A DNA stretch of 64,000 nt from Metallosphaera sedula DSM 5348. Its GTDB lineage: Archaea > Thermoproteota > Thermoprotei_A > Sulfolobales > Sulfolobaceae. The notes below the pieces were generated by a model, which worked only from the letters and a program-made list of their open reading frames with translations, was not told where the DNA came from and did no database searches. A program made the position numbers and the translations under genes. The stretch is taken from the NCBI RefSeq assembly GCF_000016605.1, contig NC_009440.1, positions 992,001 through 1,056,000 on the forward strand, read 5' to 3'. Of this stretch, positions 53,882-62,838 are shown piece by piece (position 1 is the first letter of the stretch; each line of letters begins with the position of its first letter).

Positions 53882-55246
53882 TTAATCCTTATTAATTAGG
53901 TAACGACTCCAGGCTAGCTCAACGAACTTGCCAGGATTCATAAAGTGGTGCGGATCGATACAACCTTTAATGTCATTCATGATTTTAAGAACCTCAATGC
54001 CGTTATGAGCTGTTAACTGTTCCTTCATTAAATCAGCTTTCATGTAGCCTATTCCATGTTCACCCGAAATTGATCCTCCTAGTACTATTGCTATCCTTCC
54101 TATCTCGTCATAGATTTTCGTAAGTCGAGGATCGTCTCTACTCGAGATCAGAATATTTGGGTGTAAATTTCCGTCAGCTATGTGCCCCAAAATGGCTATC
54201 TTAACGCCGCTCTTTTCCTCAAGTTCCTTAATTTTCATAAAAGCTTCATCAAGTTTAGATAGGGGCACAACAATGTCCTCCGAAACTCTTTCGTTCCACT
54301 CAGCCTTTAGGGCCAGTCCTGCCAAGGCTCTTTCCGATAGAGTTTTATCCTCATCCACCTCTGTGAATGTAATAGAGTGCTGTCTTAACACTTTTTCAAT
54401 TTTTTCTCGATAAGTCGAAGAAGAGGATAGTGTAATCGTCCCACCGACGCTCTCCGGTATATTAGTATTAAAATGTTTATTTATTGTTTTAGCTACTAAT
54501 CCATCCATATATTCTGCCACATCTATAACGACGCGATTCTTTCTAAGTTCCCTGATTATCTCGGTACCTTGTCTGAAGTCAGACAGTTCCATCATGATCG
54601 AGTATTTTACCTCTTCAGGGACAGGAATGATCTTGAACCAAATCTCCGTCACTATGCCAAGCGTTCCCTCACTACCCACGAAGAGGTGAACTAAGTCGTA
54701 CCCGGCTCTATTCTTGACGAACGGCTCACCAACTCTTATCACCTTTCCAGATGGTAAAACCACCTCTAAGGCAAGCACCCAGTCTCTGAAAGTGCCGTAC
54801 CTTACACTTCGCATACCTCCTGAGGCGTTATTGACTACTCCTCCCACGGAACATGCAAAGGAACTAGCAGGCTCGGGAGGTATGAAGAAGCCGATTTTTT
54901 TAAGCTCATCATTTAATTTTGAAAGGATCAAGCCCGGTTGTACTCTCACGTACCATTCCGTATCATTTATCTCGACTATCTTGTCCATGAACTTCATGTC
55001 AATTAAAATACAACCATCACATACCAAGTGCCCGGCTAAACTGGTACCTCCACCCCAGACTACGATGGGTAAACCATGTTCTCTTGCAATATTTACTATT
55101 TTCGCTACTTCCTCAGTTCTAGATGGGTAAGTCACCACGACTGGTCTTACTCTATTATTGAGGAAATCTGTCCTTTCTTCCAACGAACACTTAATTCCAT
55201 CCAATTCCCTTAGAATGTTTTCGGACAAAGAAATCCACATTCTCAA
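53882..55246 (-). CDS. FAD-linked oxidase, GlcD/D-lactate dehydrogenase type
   Basis: A 454-residue flavoprotein of the VAO/PCMH family: RPVVVTYPSRTEEVAKIV, the FAD pyrophosphate loop VWGGGTSLAGHLV, ASSFACSVGGVVNNASGG, SEGTLGIVTEI, and the C-terminal catalytic/metal motifs GHIADGNLHPNILI and SISGEHGIGYMK. It oxidises a D-2-hydroxyacid (lactate, glycolate, 2-hydroxyglutarate or similar) to the 2-oxoacid. It is divergent from the aldehyde dehydrogenase with 82 bp between, and may share the GTATAC control site there. Confidence 0.85.
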   Translation of the reverse strand: MRMWISLSENILRELDGIKCSLEERTDFLNNRVRPVVVTYPSRTEEVAKIVNIAREHGLPIVVWGGGTSLAGHLVCDGCILIDMKFMDKIVEINDTEWYVRVQPGLILSKLNDELKKIGFFIPPEPASSFACSVGGVVNNASGGMRSVRYGTFRDWVLALEVVLPSGKVIRVGEPFVKNRAGYDLVHLFVGSEGTLGIVTEIWFKIIPVPEEVKYSIMMELSDFRQGTEIIRELRKNRVVIDVAEYMDGLVAKTINKHFNTNIPESVGGTITLSSSSTYREKIEKVLRQHSITFTEVDEDKTLSERALAGLALKAEWNERVSEDIVVPLSKLDEAFMKIKELEEKSGVKIAILGHIADGNLHPNILISSRDDPRLTKIYDEIGRIAIVLGGSISGEHGIGYMKADLMKEQLTAHNGIEVLKIMNDIKGCIDPHHFMNPGKFVELAWSRYLINKD

Positions 55247-55322
55247 TTGAGTCTTTACTCTTTATTAGTTTTTACTTATTACAAAGGTCAATAATAAGGT
55301 TTATAATGAAGAATACTGAATT

Positions 55323-55328
55323 GTATAC
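55323..55328. promoter_or_regulatory. GTATAC palindrome, site 3 (aldehyde dehydrogenase)
   Basis: AATTGTATACATGG lies directly before the aldehyde dehydrogenase ATG (55329), about 20 bp after TATA-like GGTTTATAATG, so a bound protein would cover the transcription start. Confidence 0.6.
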
Positions 55329-56765
55329 ATGGAAGCTCTAATAGGAGGAAAAAGAATCTCATCCGAGTCTAAGATATCGGTTAGGAATCCTGCAACCATG
55401 GAGACAGTGGATACGGTTCCCTTGCTGTCAAGGGAGCAAGTTAAGGAAGCCATAGAGTCAGCATGGACAGCTCTAGATGCCTTGAATTCTCTTTTAATTG
55501 CAAAAAGGTCAAGGCTACTCCTCCAGGTTTCGCAGTTGATTAGGGAAAACCTCCAGGAACTCGCAATAACAATGACTAGGGAGACAGGTAGACCAATAAA
55601 GAGTTCCAAGGGTGAGATAGAGAGGACAGCACAGATCTTTGAGCTTGCGTCCTCTGAGGTAAGGAGGGTTTTTGAGGGCAAATATATACCCCTACAAGAG
55701 TACGAATTTCCTGCAGGAAACGAGAGGAGGATGGCCTTAATCACTAGGGAACCCATAGGTGTGGTGGGAGCCATTACTCCTTTCAATTTCCCGGCAGCCA
55801 GTTTCGCTCATAAAGTCGCTCCCTCTCTTGCAGTGGGAAACAGTGTAGTGTTTAAGCCCTCATCCCTGACCCCCTTGACACAACTGAAACTGGGGGAACT
55901 AGTATCAAGAGTTTTCCCTCCTGGTGCCATTAACGTGGTTACAGGGGATTCTAGCATGATAGGAGACGAATTCGTAACAAATCCCAAGGTTAGCGTGATC
56001 ACCTTCACTGGCTCTGCGTCTGTGGGACTGGGACTAGCAAGTAGAGCCATAAGGGAAGGTAAAAGGGTTATCATGGAGCTAGGGGGAAGCGACGCCATGA
56101 TAGTACTGGAGGATGCTGACCTAAAGAGGGCCGTTAAGTCCGCGTTGTTGGGCAGGTACGACTTCGCGGGCCAGTTCTGTAACGCGACCAAGAGAGTCAT
56201 AGTCAGAAAGGAGATAGAGGACAAGTTCTCGGCCCTATTGCGTGAGGAAGTAAGCAAGCTCAGGATTGGGGATCCGCTAGACGAAAACACCGACCTATCC
56301 CCCTTAATATCTGGGGAGGCTAGGGAAAGGATGAAGCTATTTCTAGACGATGCCGTCTCCAAAGGGGGAGAAATAATATACAAGGGAGAAGTTCAGGAGA
56401 GGGGCAACTATTTCCCTCCCGTAATCCTTAGATTGAGGCCCTTCTCCGACCTTAAGGTACTTAAGGAGGAAGTCTTTGGACCGATTCTTCCCATAGTGAG
56501 CGTAGATAGCGATGACGAGGCCGTGGACGTGGCTAACTCAACTGAGTATGGACTTGACGCATCTATCTTCACAAAGGACTTCGGCAGAGCTCTAAGGATT
56601 GCCTCTAGGTTAAAGGTCGGAACGGTTGTGATAAACGATACCACCAGACTAAGGTGGGATAATCTCCCCTTTGGAGGTACAAAGAAAAGCGGAATAGGAA
56701 GAGAGAGCGTCCTAGACACAATGCTTGAAATGACAGAGACAAAACTAATAGTCTATAGTGATTAA
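55329..56765 (+). CDS. Aldehyde dehydrogenase
   Basis: A 478-residue NAD(P)-dependent ALDH: ITPFNFPAASFAHKVAPSLAVGNSVVFKPSSLTPL, FTGSASVGLGLA, general base Glu in VIMELGGSDAMIV (about 255-267), nucleophile Cys in FAGQFCNATKRVIV (about 281), and EEVFGPILPIV. It oxidises an aldehyde to the acid, likely the product of the decarboxylase or another step of the local pathway. It is divergent from the FAD oxidase, with a GTATAC site immediately before the start. Confidence 0.9.
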   Translation: MEALIGGKRISSESKISVRNPATMETVDTVPLLSREQVKEAIESAWTALDALNSLLIAKRSRLLLQVSQLIRENLQELAITMTRETGRPIKSSKGEIERTAQIFELASSEVRRVFEGKYIPLQEYEFPAGNERRMALITREPIGVVGAITPFNFPAASFAHKVAPSLAVGNSVVFKPSSLTPLTQLKLGELVSRVFPPGAINVVTGDSSMIGDEFVTNPKVSVITFTGSASVGLGLASRAIREGKRVIMELGGSDAMIVLEDADLKRAVKSALLGRYDFAGQFCNATKRVIVRKEIEDKFSALLREEVSKLRIGDPLDENTDLSPLISGEARERMKLFLDDAVSKGGEIIYKGEVQERGNYFPPVILRLRPFSDLKVLKEEVFGPILPIVSVDSDDEAVDVANSTEYGLDASIFTKDFGRALRIASRLKVGTVVINDTTRLRWDNLPFGGTKKSGIGRESVLDTMLEMTETKLIVYSD

Positions 56766-56791
56766 AAAATTTTTATCTTTTTATAAATTTT

Positions 56792-58157
56792 CTATTTCCA
56801 TAATTTCTCCAGCGATTTCCCCTTTGTTTCTGGCATCATTACTACGGTTGCAATGAACGCCACAATTGCTGCAGCTAGCATGACGTATAACGATTCATGG
56901 AATGACATCAAAGGAAATACAGCCGTAGAGAAACCTGCTGCAATAATCCTAGAAACTCCTTGCTTCCAGCCCTCCATTGTGCCCCTGATCCTCGTGGGAG
57001 CAAGCTCCGCTGAAAGATCCAAGTGGAGCCCACCCTGGAAATTCAAGAAAAGTGCCAACAATGAGTAAATGACCAAGAGGGCAATCTTACCTACGGTACT
57101 GGGGACGAATATTAACGCCAAGAATGCAAGGATACTGCCTATCCATCCTATGCTAGCCATGGGTTTACGCCCAAACCTATCAATTGTATAGGCAATGATC
57201 AGTATTGCAATAATATTCTCGATCCAAAATAAGGCACCCGCAGTCTCCACAGGTATCTTCAAGGAAGTGGCGAAGAGTGAGCTGAGAACACCCGCTGCGA
57301 CGAACGCTATCTGATAGCCAGTATAATATATTGCAATAAACGCTGAGTTCCTAGAGAATTTCGTCAATAGTTCTTTATAATACGTGGTTCTTAACTTTCT
57401 CTACCTTGGCGGACTTAATCGCTTGTTTTTCCTCGTCTGAAAGAGGTCTCTCTATGACCCTTTCCACTACGGCAATAGCTTCGTCAACTCTATTCTGCTC
57501 CAGGAGCCATCTTGGCGATTCTGGACTACCCAGTCTGGCCACAGCGATTATGACAGCAGGTATTATTGCAGAGGCAACGGCAAACCTCCATGCATCTAAA
57601 CCTCCAACTGACAATAGCCAGTAACCTACCAATATTGCAGCTAAGGCTCCTATGGGATAGAAAAGAATATCGTATGCCATGAACTTGCCTCTAGACTTGA
57701 CAGGAACAAATTCCGAAAGATATGAGCTGGAGATGGGATAATCGAGACCTACACCGATTCCGACTAGTAGTCTGAGCGCAAATAGCATATACCCATTTAA
57801 CGAGAATGCCGACAACCCTGCTATTATGACGAAGAAAACCAGGTCTATGATAAACATTGTCTTTCTTCCTATCTTATCCACGAGGTAACCCGAGATTAAG
57901 GCCCCTATACCTGTTCCTATGACTACTGCAACCCCGATAGCAGTCACTAACAATGCGGTGAGATGAAATACGGACTTAAGTTGGTTTAAAACCGGAGTCA
58001 GCACGACCGTATTATATGCGTCTACGAATACTCCTCCTCCCACGAGCAAGAGCATCTTATAGTGGAACCATTTTTCCTTCGAGAGATCTAGATTGTTGAA
58101 TAGTCTCTCCTTTACCTCTTCCCATGAAAGCGATTTATCTGCCATAACATTCCTCAT
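56792..58157 (-). pseudogene. MFS transporter broken by a +1 frameshift
   Basis: Two frames give the N-terminal half (260 residues, with FHYKMLLLVGGGVFVDAYNTVV, YLVDKIGRKTMF, GIGVGLDYPISSSYLSEF and PESPRWLLEQNR) and the C-terminal half (191 residues, with YTIDRFGRKPMAS and ELAPTRIRGTMEG) of one sugar-porter-like MFS protein. Skipping one base near AACCAC at about 57385 joins VEKVKN to TYYKELLTKFSRNSAF in one frame of about 455 residues. It could be a recent mutation or a sequencing error. The upstream region has a GTATAC site. Confidence 0.8.
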
Positions 58158-58493
58158 TATAGATTAGAGCATGTAGTATATATTTTTTTATTATATGTCA
58201 TATCTTATGCTGTATACTATAACGAATTCACTGTCATATACATAGTGATAGTCTTCTGTAGTGTCTGAAACGTTAGAGAATGTACCAATGCCTAGATGAG
58301 GGATTTTACCATTCGGATATCAAGGTGGAACATATTGGTGAAGGAGACGGTTATAGGCAATGAATAAGGTCTAGGTGTCATGTATATCCGGGCACTTCTG
58401 GGAGCCTTTCCCTACACGGAGATCTTTACCTATTTAAAGGCCCAAATAGTCTATAAAAATAATTAGATTATGTATTTTTTAATAATAAAAATA
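58158..58493. other. Intergenic region between two transporter genes
   Basis: 336 bp, AT-rich at both ends. It contains a GTATAC site at 58212-58217 and TATA-like AATATATACTAC near 58180. I see no gene. Confidence 0.5.
58212..58217. promoter_or_regulatory. GTATAC palindrome, site 4 (frameshifted MFS gene)
   Basis: GCTGTATACTAT lies 55 bp before the MFS start and about 25-30 bp upstream of its TATA-like element, an activator-like position. Confidence 0.5.
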
Positions 58494-59966
58494 TCATTCC
58501 AGGGGTAGCTCTTTCTTTATTAGATCATTTAGATCGATGTTTTTAGTCCGTTTGTTATACATTTTTGCGATTTCATAGATGAGGAAACCTATCACTATAA
58601 CCAATATCACTTGAAACGAGGGTTGAAGGAGAATTGAAACGTGGGGTACAACGGCGACGCTTGGAATAATAATAAGCGTGACTATTATACCTGCTAACCC
58701 TGCTATGATCGCACCTATTGTCGTCACTTCCTTTTCCCATTCTTTCTTGCTACTCTTGGTCGAGATAAGAAGTACCCCTGCCCCGAGAGCCATCATCTCA
58801 AGTAGGACAGAGAGGGATCTTACGTCCACAGCGGACACACCCACGCTAGTTGTATAAACTAGGTATATTGATGCAAATAGCGCGCATACCAGCAGGGAGA
58901 AGTCGGGTGCCTTAAACTTGTTAGTGTGAGTGAAGACCTCAGGAAGTATCTTGTCTTGGCCCCAGGCAAAGAGCGTTCTACTGGAGGTAAGTAACTGGGG
59001 CATGATTGTCTTCATTATAATAATTGTAACTATGATTGAGAATATAGCTCCGATAAGTTTCGGTTCAGATATGCTCAGTATGCCAGGAATGGTAGCGTAA
59101 TAGGAATACTTTGATTTTATTAACGCAAACACTTGCCCTCCAGTTATTGCGTGGAAGACTGCAAGCGAAACTAAGGTAAACAGGACTAACGCAATCAACC
59201 ACGCTAGGAATATACCCCTTGGCATGTCCTTTTTGGGATCCTTAGCCTCTCCACCTAGGAGAGGGGCCGCGCTTATGCCCGCATACGCAAAAATGAACAG
59301 GGTTACTGTACCGAAAATATCCGAGTAAGTTAGGGGAGGTGTAGTGTAACTGGGAATCGTTCCATGAAATATTTGACTCGATAAATAACCAGTGTAGACA
59401 GAATTAGCGGTGCCGAAACCCGCAACCATTGATATGATTGCCCCTAGCAAAACGAGGGCAAACAGCAGAGTTACCACAACTCCATAGCTTCTCACGCCCG
59501 TGTAATGAATTAAGAAGAAGGACCATATTAGGGCCAACCCCAGCACAATATGCCCTGTAAATGTAGCGAACCACGCCCCAGAGGATATCCCCAATGACAC
59601 GAGTGTTGAAGCTAGGGTAGATCCAACAGTGTAGCTAATGAACCCTATGGCAGATACTATTCCAATCCAGTATAGAAAGTGAACAATAAATCCCACCTCC
59701 GGAGTGGTAGTTCTAGATATCCAGACGTATTGTCCTCCGCTTCTGCTTGCCACCTTGCCAAACTTCTGATACATGAATACCTTGGGAAGCATGAGCAATC
59801 CAGTTATGAACATGATTGCTGGAACAAGGTTGAGTATGGCAGGATATGATCCAATACTCTGTGTGGCTACCGCGTTGATACCAGCTCCGTATTCTTGACT
59901 TACTGCCGAGGCTATTATGGCCACGGGTCCTATTACCTTCGCCAATTTGAAAGGTTTGTCTGACAC
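58494..59966 (-). CDS. APC family amino acid/organic cation permease
   Basis: A 490-residue, 12-helix transporter of the amino acid-polyamine-organocation superfamily: IASAVSQEYGAGINAVATQS in helix 1, SGGQYVWISRTTTPEVGF in helix 3, and FIFAYAGISAAPLLGGEAKDPKKDMPRGIFLAW, the typical APC signature. It should import an amino acid or related compound, probably the growth substrate of the local pathway. It starts with GTG 59966. Two GTATAC sites bracket its TATA region. Confidence 0.85.
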   Translation of the reverse strand: MSDKPFKLAKVIGPVAIIASAVSQEYGAGINAVATQSIGSYPAILNLVPAIMFITGLLMLPKVFMYQKFGKVASRSGGQYVWISRTTTPEVGFIVHFLYWIGIVSAIGFISYTVGSTLASTLVSLGISSGAWFATFTGHIVLGLALIWSFFLIHYTGVRSYGVVVTLLFALVLLGAIISMVAGFGTANSVYTGYLSSQIFHGTIPSYTTPPLTYSDIFGTVTLFIFAYAGISAAPLLGGEAKDPKKDMPRGIFLAWLIALVLFTLVSLAVFHAITGGQVFALIKSKYSYYATIPGILSISEPKLIGAIFSIIVTIIIMKTIMPQLLTSSRTLFAWGQDKILPEVFTHTNKFKAPDFSLLVCALFASIYLVYTTSVGVSAVDVRSLSVLLEMMALGAGVLLISTKSSKKEWEKEVTTIGAIIAGLAGIIVTLIIIPSVAVVPHVSILLQPSFQVILVIVIGFLIYEIAKMYNKRTKNIDLNDLIKKELPLE

Positions 59967-59982
59967 ATGAATATATGCTTCT

Positions 59983-60012
59983 GTATACTTTAAAAACTTT
60001 TATATAGTATAC
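59983..60012. promoter_or_regulatory. GTATAC palindromes, sites 5a and 5b (APC permease)
   Basis: CTGTATACTT (core 59983-59988) and TAGTATACGA (core 60007-60012) are 24 bp apart and flank the AT-rich TATA region TATATAAAAGTTTTTAAA read on the minus strand, 17 and 41 bp before the start codon. Confidence 0.6.
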
Positions 60013-60269
60013 GATAGATTATGTCAAATCTTACCGATATCTAATCATTCTGTGGGTAGACATTTTTCAGTTCAATTACGGTTTAGCCTCGAGAAATATT
60101 GCAGTAGTCAAGACACGCAAAACTGGGAAAAATGCTGTTAGTCCATGGAGCTGAGGCCACACATCCCGTGTTAAGTCAGCTTCGCTTCTTGCACGTTGAA
60201 CCTAGAGCTATTTCCTGTCCAGATCCCTATACTCCATGGAGGAATTGAGATGGGCTTAATAGGGAGAGC
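60013..60269. other. Intergenic region before the LDH2-family gene
   Basis: About 257 bp with no gene and no GTATAC site. GGCTTAATAGG at 60253-60263 is the likely promoter element of the rightward dehydrogenase. Confidence 0.4.
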
Positions 60270-61256
60270 ATGTCTGTCTTAAACAGGATGAACGTCAGCG
60301 CAGAAGAACTGAAATCCATTATCGTGGAGATATTGAACGAAAGGGAAGTCGAGGGAAGCGAGGTTATAGCGGACCACATGGTTGAGGCAGAACTTAGGGG
60401 ACACTCCTCTCACGGAGTTCAGAGATTGATACCCCTTGTGAAGGGGGTAGAACTAGGAACGATCTCAAGGAGATTACAATACGACGTCCTAAAAAAGGAG
60501 AGGGGATCCATGTGGATCGATGGAAAACATAGCGTCGGAATAGTCCTGTGGAACCAATTAATCCAACACGAGTTCGACGAACCCTCCAGTGTCATAGCAG
60601 TGAAGAATGCTTCCCACATTGGTTTCCTAGGTTATTACACGGATAAACTAGCCACACGAGGTTATGTGGGGATCATGTTTGGAAATGCCGAGCCCGCGGT
60701 AGTTCTCCCCGGTACCTCAAGGAAACTCCTGTCCACAACGCCCCTCTCAATTGGTATTCCCCATGCCCCTCCCATTGTCTTGGATATGGCCCTGTCATCC
60801 ACGTCAAGGGGGAAAATATTGGAGGCCCAGAGAAAGGGCGAACCCATACCCGAGGGATGGGCAGTGGACAGCGAGGGAAAACCGACCACCGATCCTGAGC
60901 TTGCCCTAAGGGGTGGGATACTCCCAATCGGGGGAATAAGGGGTTTCTACCTCATGCTAGTCCTTGAAATACTGACGTCATTCATTTCGGGATCGGCAAT
61001 GGGTCCTAACGTGAAGGGGGTACTTAACACTGAAAATCCTCCTAATAAGGGAGAAATATTGATTGTAATAAATCCATTCTACTTTGCGTCTTACACTGAA
61101 CAGATCGATGAAATCAGGAAACTTCTGGGAATGGAGTTCCCTGGGGAGCACGGCCTTCAATTGAAGGCCAGGAGGCTGACCGAGGGCATACCCATTGATG
61201 CACAGCTTTGGAGTACTCTGGTCAAGATGAAGGAAAAGATTCCCTTCTTTATCTAG
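60270..61256 (+). CDS. LDH2/malate-sulfolactate dehydrogenase family oxidoreductase
   Basis: A 328-residue NAD(P)-dependent dehydrogenase of the LDH2 family: AELRGHSSHGVQRL (substrate His, about 44-57), NASHIGFLGYYTDKLATRGYVGIMFGNAEPAVVLPG (His and nucleotide site), NTTPLSIGIPHAPPIVLDMALSS-type segment, GWAVDSEGKPTTDPELALRGGILPIGG. Members oxidise malate, sulfolactate, ureidoglycolate or sugar acids. ATG 60288 (six codons later) is another possible start. It lies 109 bp before the UxaA-like pair. Confidence 0.85.
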   Translation: MSVLNRMNVSAEELKSIIVEILNEREVEGSEVIADHMVEAELRGHSSHGVQRLIPLVKGVELGTISRRLQYDVLKKERGSMWIDGKHSVGIVLWNQLIQHEFDEPSSVIAVKNASHIGFLGYYTDKLATRGYVGIMFGNAEPAVVLPGTSRKLLSTTPLSIGIPHAPPIVLDMALSSTSRGKILEAQRKGEPIPEGWAVDSEGKPTTDPELALRGGILPIGGIRGFYLMLVLEILTSFISGSAMGPNVKGVLNTENPPNKGEILIVINPFYFASYTEQIDEIRKLLGMEFPGEHGLQLKARRLTEGIPIDAQLWSTLVKMKEKIPFFI

Positions 61257-61309
61257 TTCAGTCTTTCTCATGTTTCGACGTTCCCCGCAGATTTTCATTC
61301 TCTTGTTTT

Positions 61310-61315
61310 GTATAC
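61310..61315. promoter_or_regulatory. GTATAC palindrome, site 6 (lyase operon)
   Basis: TTTTGTATACAGTATG lies 50 bp before the small UxaA-like gene and upstream of its TATA element AGTATATTAATA. A related GTATATAC follows at 61322-61329. Confidence 0.6.
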
Positions 61316-61364
61316 AGTATGGTATATACACAAAGTATATTAATAACAGATACATTCTTAACAT

Positions 61365-61652
61365 ATGCCACGAGGTCTTATTCATTCGGAAAAGGATGAT
61401 GTGTGCGTGGCCACCACAGACGTCAAAAAGGGAGAGGAAGTTCTTTGCGCGTATTTAGAGAACAACTCTAAACATGAGATAATCAAGACCTTAGATGATG
61501 TTCCCCTGGGTCACAAAATAGCACTCAGGGACATAAGGCAGGGGGAGAAGGTACTAAAATACGGTAGGCCGATTGGTGTGGCCACCACCAACATATCCAA
61601 GGGACAACATGTCCATATTCACAACCTCAAATCCATAAGGTGGTCAAAATGA
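61365..61652 (+). CDS. UxaA N-terminal (SAF domain) protein, small lyase subunit
   Basis: A 95-residue SAF-domain protein: DVCVATTDVKKGEEVL, IKTLDDVPLGHKIALRDIRQGEKVLKYGRPIGVATTNISKGQHVHIHNL. It corresponds to the N-terminal domain of altronate/galactarate dehydratases and to SuyA of sulfolactate sulfo-lyase. It overlaps the large-subunit gene by 13 bp. With the partner it should eliminate water or sulfite from a hydroxyacid, using Fe. Confidence 0.8.
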   Translation: MPRGLIHSEKDDVCVATTDVKKGEEVLCAYLENNSKHEIIKTLDDVPLGHKIALRDIRQGEKVLKYGRPIGVATTNISKGQHVHIHNLKSIRWSK

Positions 61653-62809
61653 TGACAATCAAGGGTTACATAAGGGAGAATGGAGCTGTTGGCGTAAGGA
61701 ATCACGTCCTGGTTCTTCCCTTGGATGACCTTTCCAATTCCGCAGCCTTGGGGGTTTCCAAGATAGTTAACGGTGTCGTGGCTGTTCCTCACCCCTACGG
61801 TAGGTTACAGTTTGGTAGAGATCTTGACCTCCTATTTCACATCCTTTCAGGGACCGGGGCGAACCCAAACGTCGCTGGGGTCATCGTAATAGGGATTGAG
61901 GACAATTGGGCCAATAGGGTGGCAGACGGTATCGCCAAGACAGGTAAACCCGTTGAGGTCTTCCCCATTGAGGGATACGGTGACCTAAAGACCATTGAGA
62001 GGGCCTCAAGGAAGGCCAAGGAGATGGTTCAGGAGGCAAGCGAGAAACAGCGCACAGAGGTGGACATTTCTTCCATTGTTATGAGCGTTAAGTGCGGGGA
62101 ATCTGACACTACCTCGGGTTTAGCATCTAACCCCTCCGTCGGGGTCGTGGTGGATAAGATGGTTGACCTGGGAGCAGTTGCCATGTTTGGCGAAACCTCA
62201 GAGCTTACGGGTGCAGAGGACATCGTAGCTGACAAGATGGCCAACGAAGCCTTAAGGGAAAAGTTCCTGAAGATCTATAGGGAGTACATTGACGTGATAG
62301 AAAGGGAAGGTGCGGATCTCCTTGGATCCCAGCCCACCCAAGGAAACATTAAGGGAGGACTCTCCACGATAGAGGAGAAAGCGCTAGGGAACATTCAAAA
62401 GCTCGGACATAGGAAGGTTAACTGCGTCCTTGATTACCTAGATCCTCTGGTTAGGGAGAAGCAAGGTACCCTATGTTTCGTGAACACCTCATCAGCGGCT
62501 GCCGAGGCGGTGACGTTGTTCGCCGCTAAGGGATCAGTGCTCCACCTGTTCACCACGGGTCAAGGAAATATTGTGGGTCACCCCTTAATACCTGTGATAA
62601 AGATAACTGGCAATCCCAAGACGGCTAGAACCATGAGTGAGCATATAGATGTGGACGTTTCGGATCTGCTAGACCTCAAGATCTCGCTAGAGGAGGCTGG
62701 AGAGAGGGTGTTCAATTACATGCTTAGGGTCATGAACGGAAGGTTAACTGCCGCCGAGGTACTTCACCATGAGGAGTTCTCGCCGATAAAACTATACATA
62801 AGTGCATAA
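61640..62809 (+). CDS. UxaA family hydrolyase, large subunit (altronate dehydratase / SuyB-like)
   Basis: A 389-residue protein: GYIRENGAVGVRNHVLVLPLDDLSNSAA, PHPYGRLQFG, VIGIEDNWANRVAD, VMSVKCGESDTTSGLASNPSVGVVVDKMVDLGA, FGETSELTGAED, STIEEKALGNIQKLGH, and CFVNTSSAAAEAVTLFAAKG. These are UxaA/GarD C-terminal domain motifs, here encoded as a separate chain as in archaeal altronate dehydratase-like proteins and SuyAB. It acts on a sugar acid or on sulfolactate, which sequence alone cannot separate. Confidence 0.8.
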   Translation: MVKMMTIKGYIRENGAVGVRNHVLVLPLDDLSNSAALGVSKIVNGVVAVPHPYGRLQFGRDLDLLFHILSGTGANPNVAGVIVIGIEDNWANRVADGIAKTGKPVEVFPIEGYGDLKTIERASRKAKEMVQEASEKQRTEVDISSIVMSVKCGESDTTSGLASNPSVGVVVDKMVDLGAVAMFGETSELTGAEDIVADKMANEALREKFLKIYREYIDVIEREGADLLGSQPTQGNIKGGLSTIEEKALGNIQKLGHRKVNCVLDYLDPLVREKQGTLCFVNTSSAAAEAVTLFAAKGSVLHLFTTGQGNIVGHPLIPVIKITGNPKTARTMSEHIDVDVSDLLDLKISLEEAGERVFNYMLRVMNGRLTAAEVLHHEEFSPIKLYISA

Positions 62810-62838
62810 ATAGTGGAGTTACTGGAGGGAACCACCGG

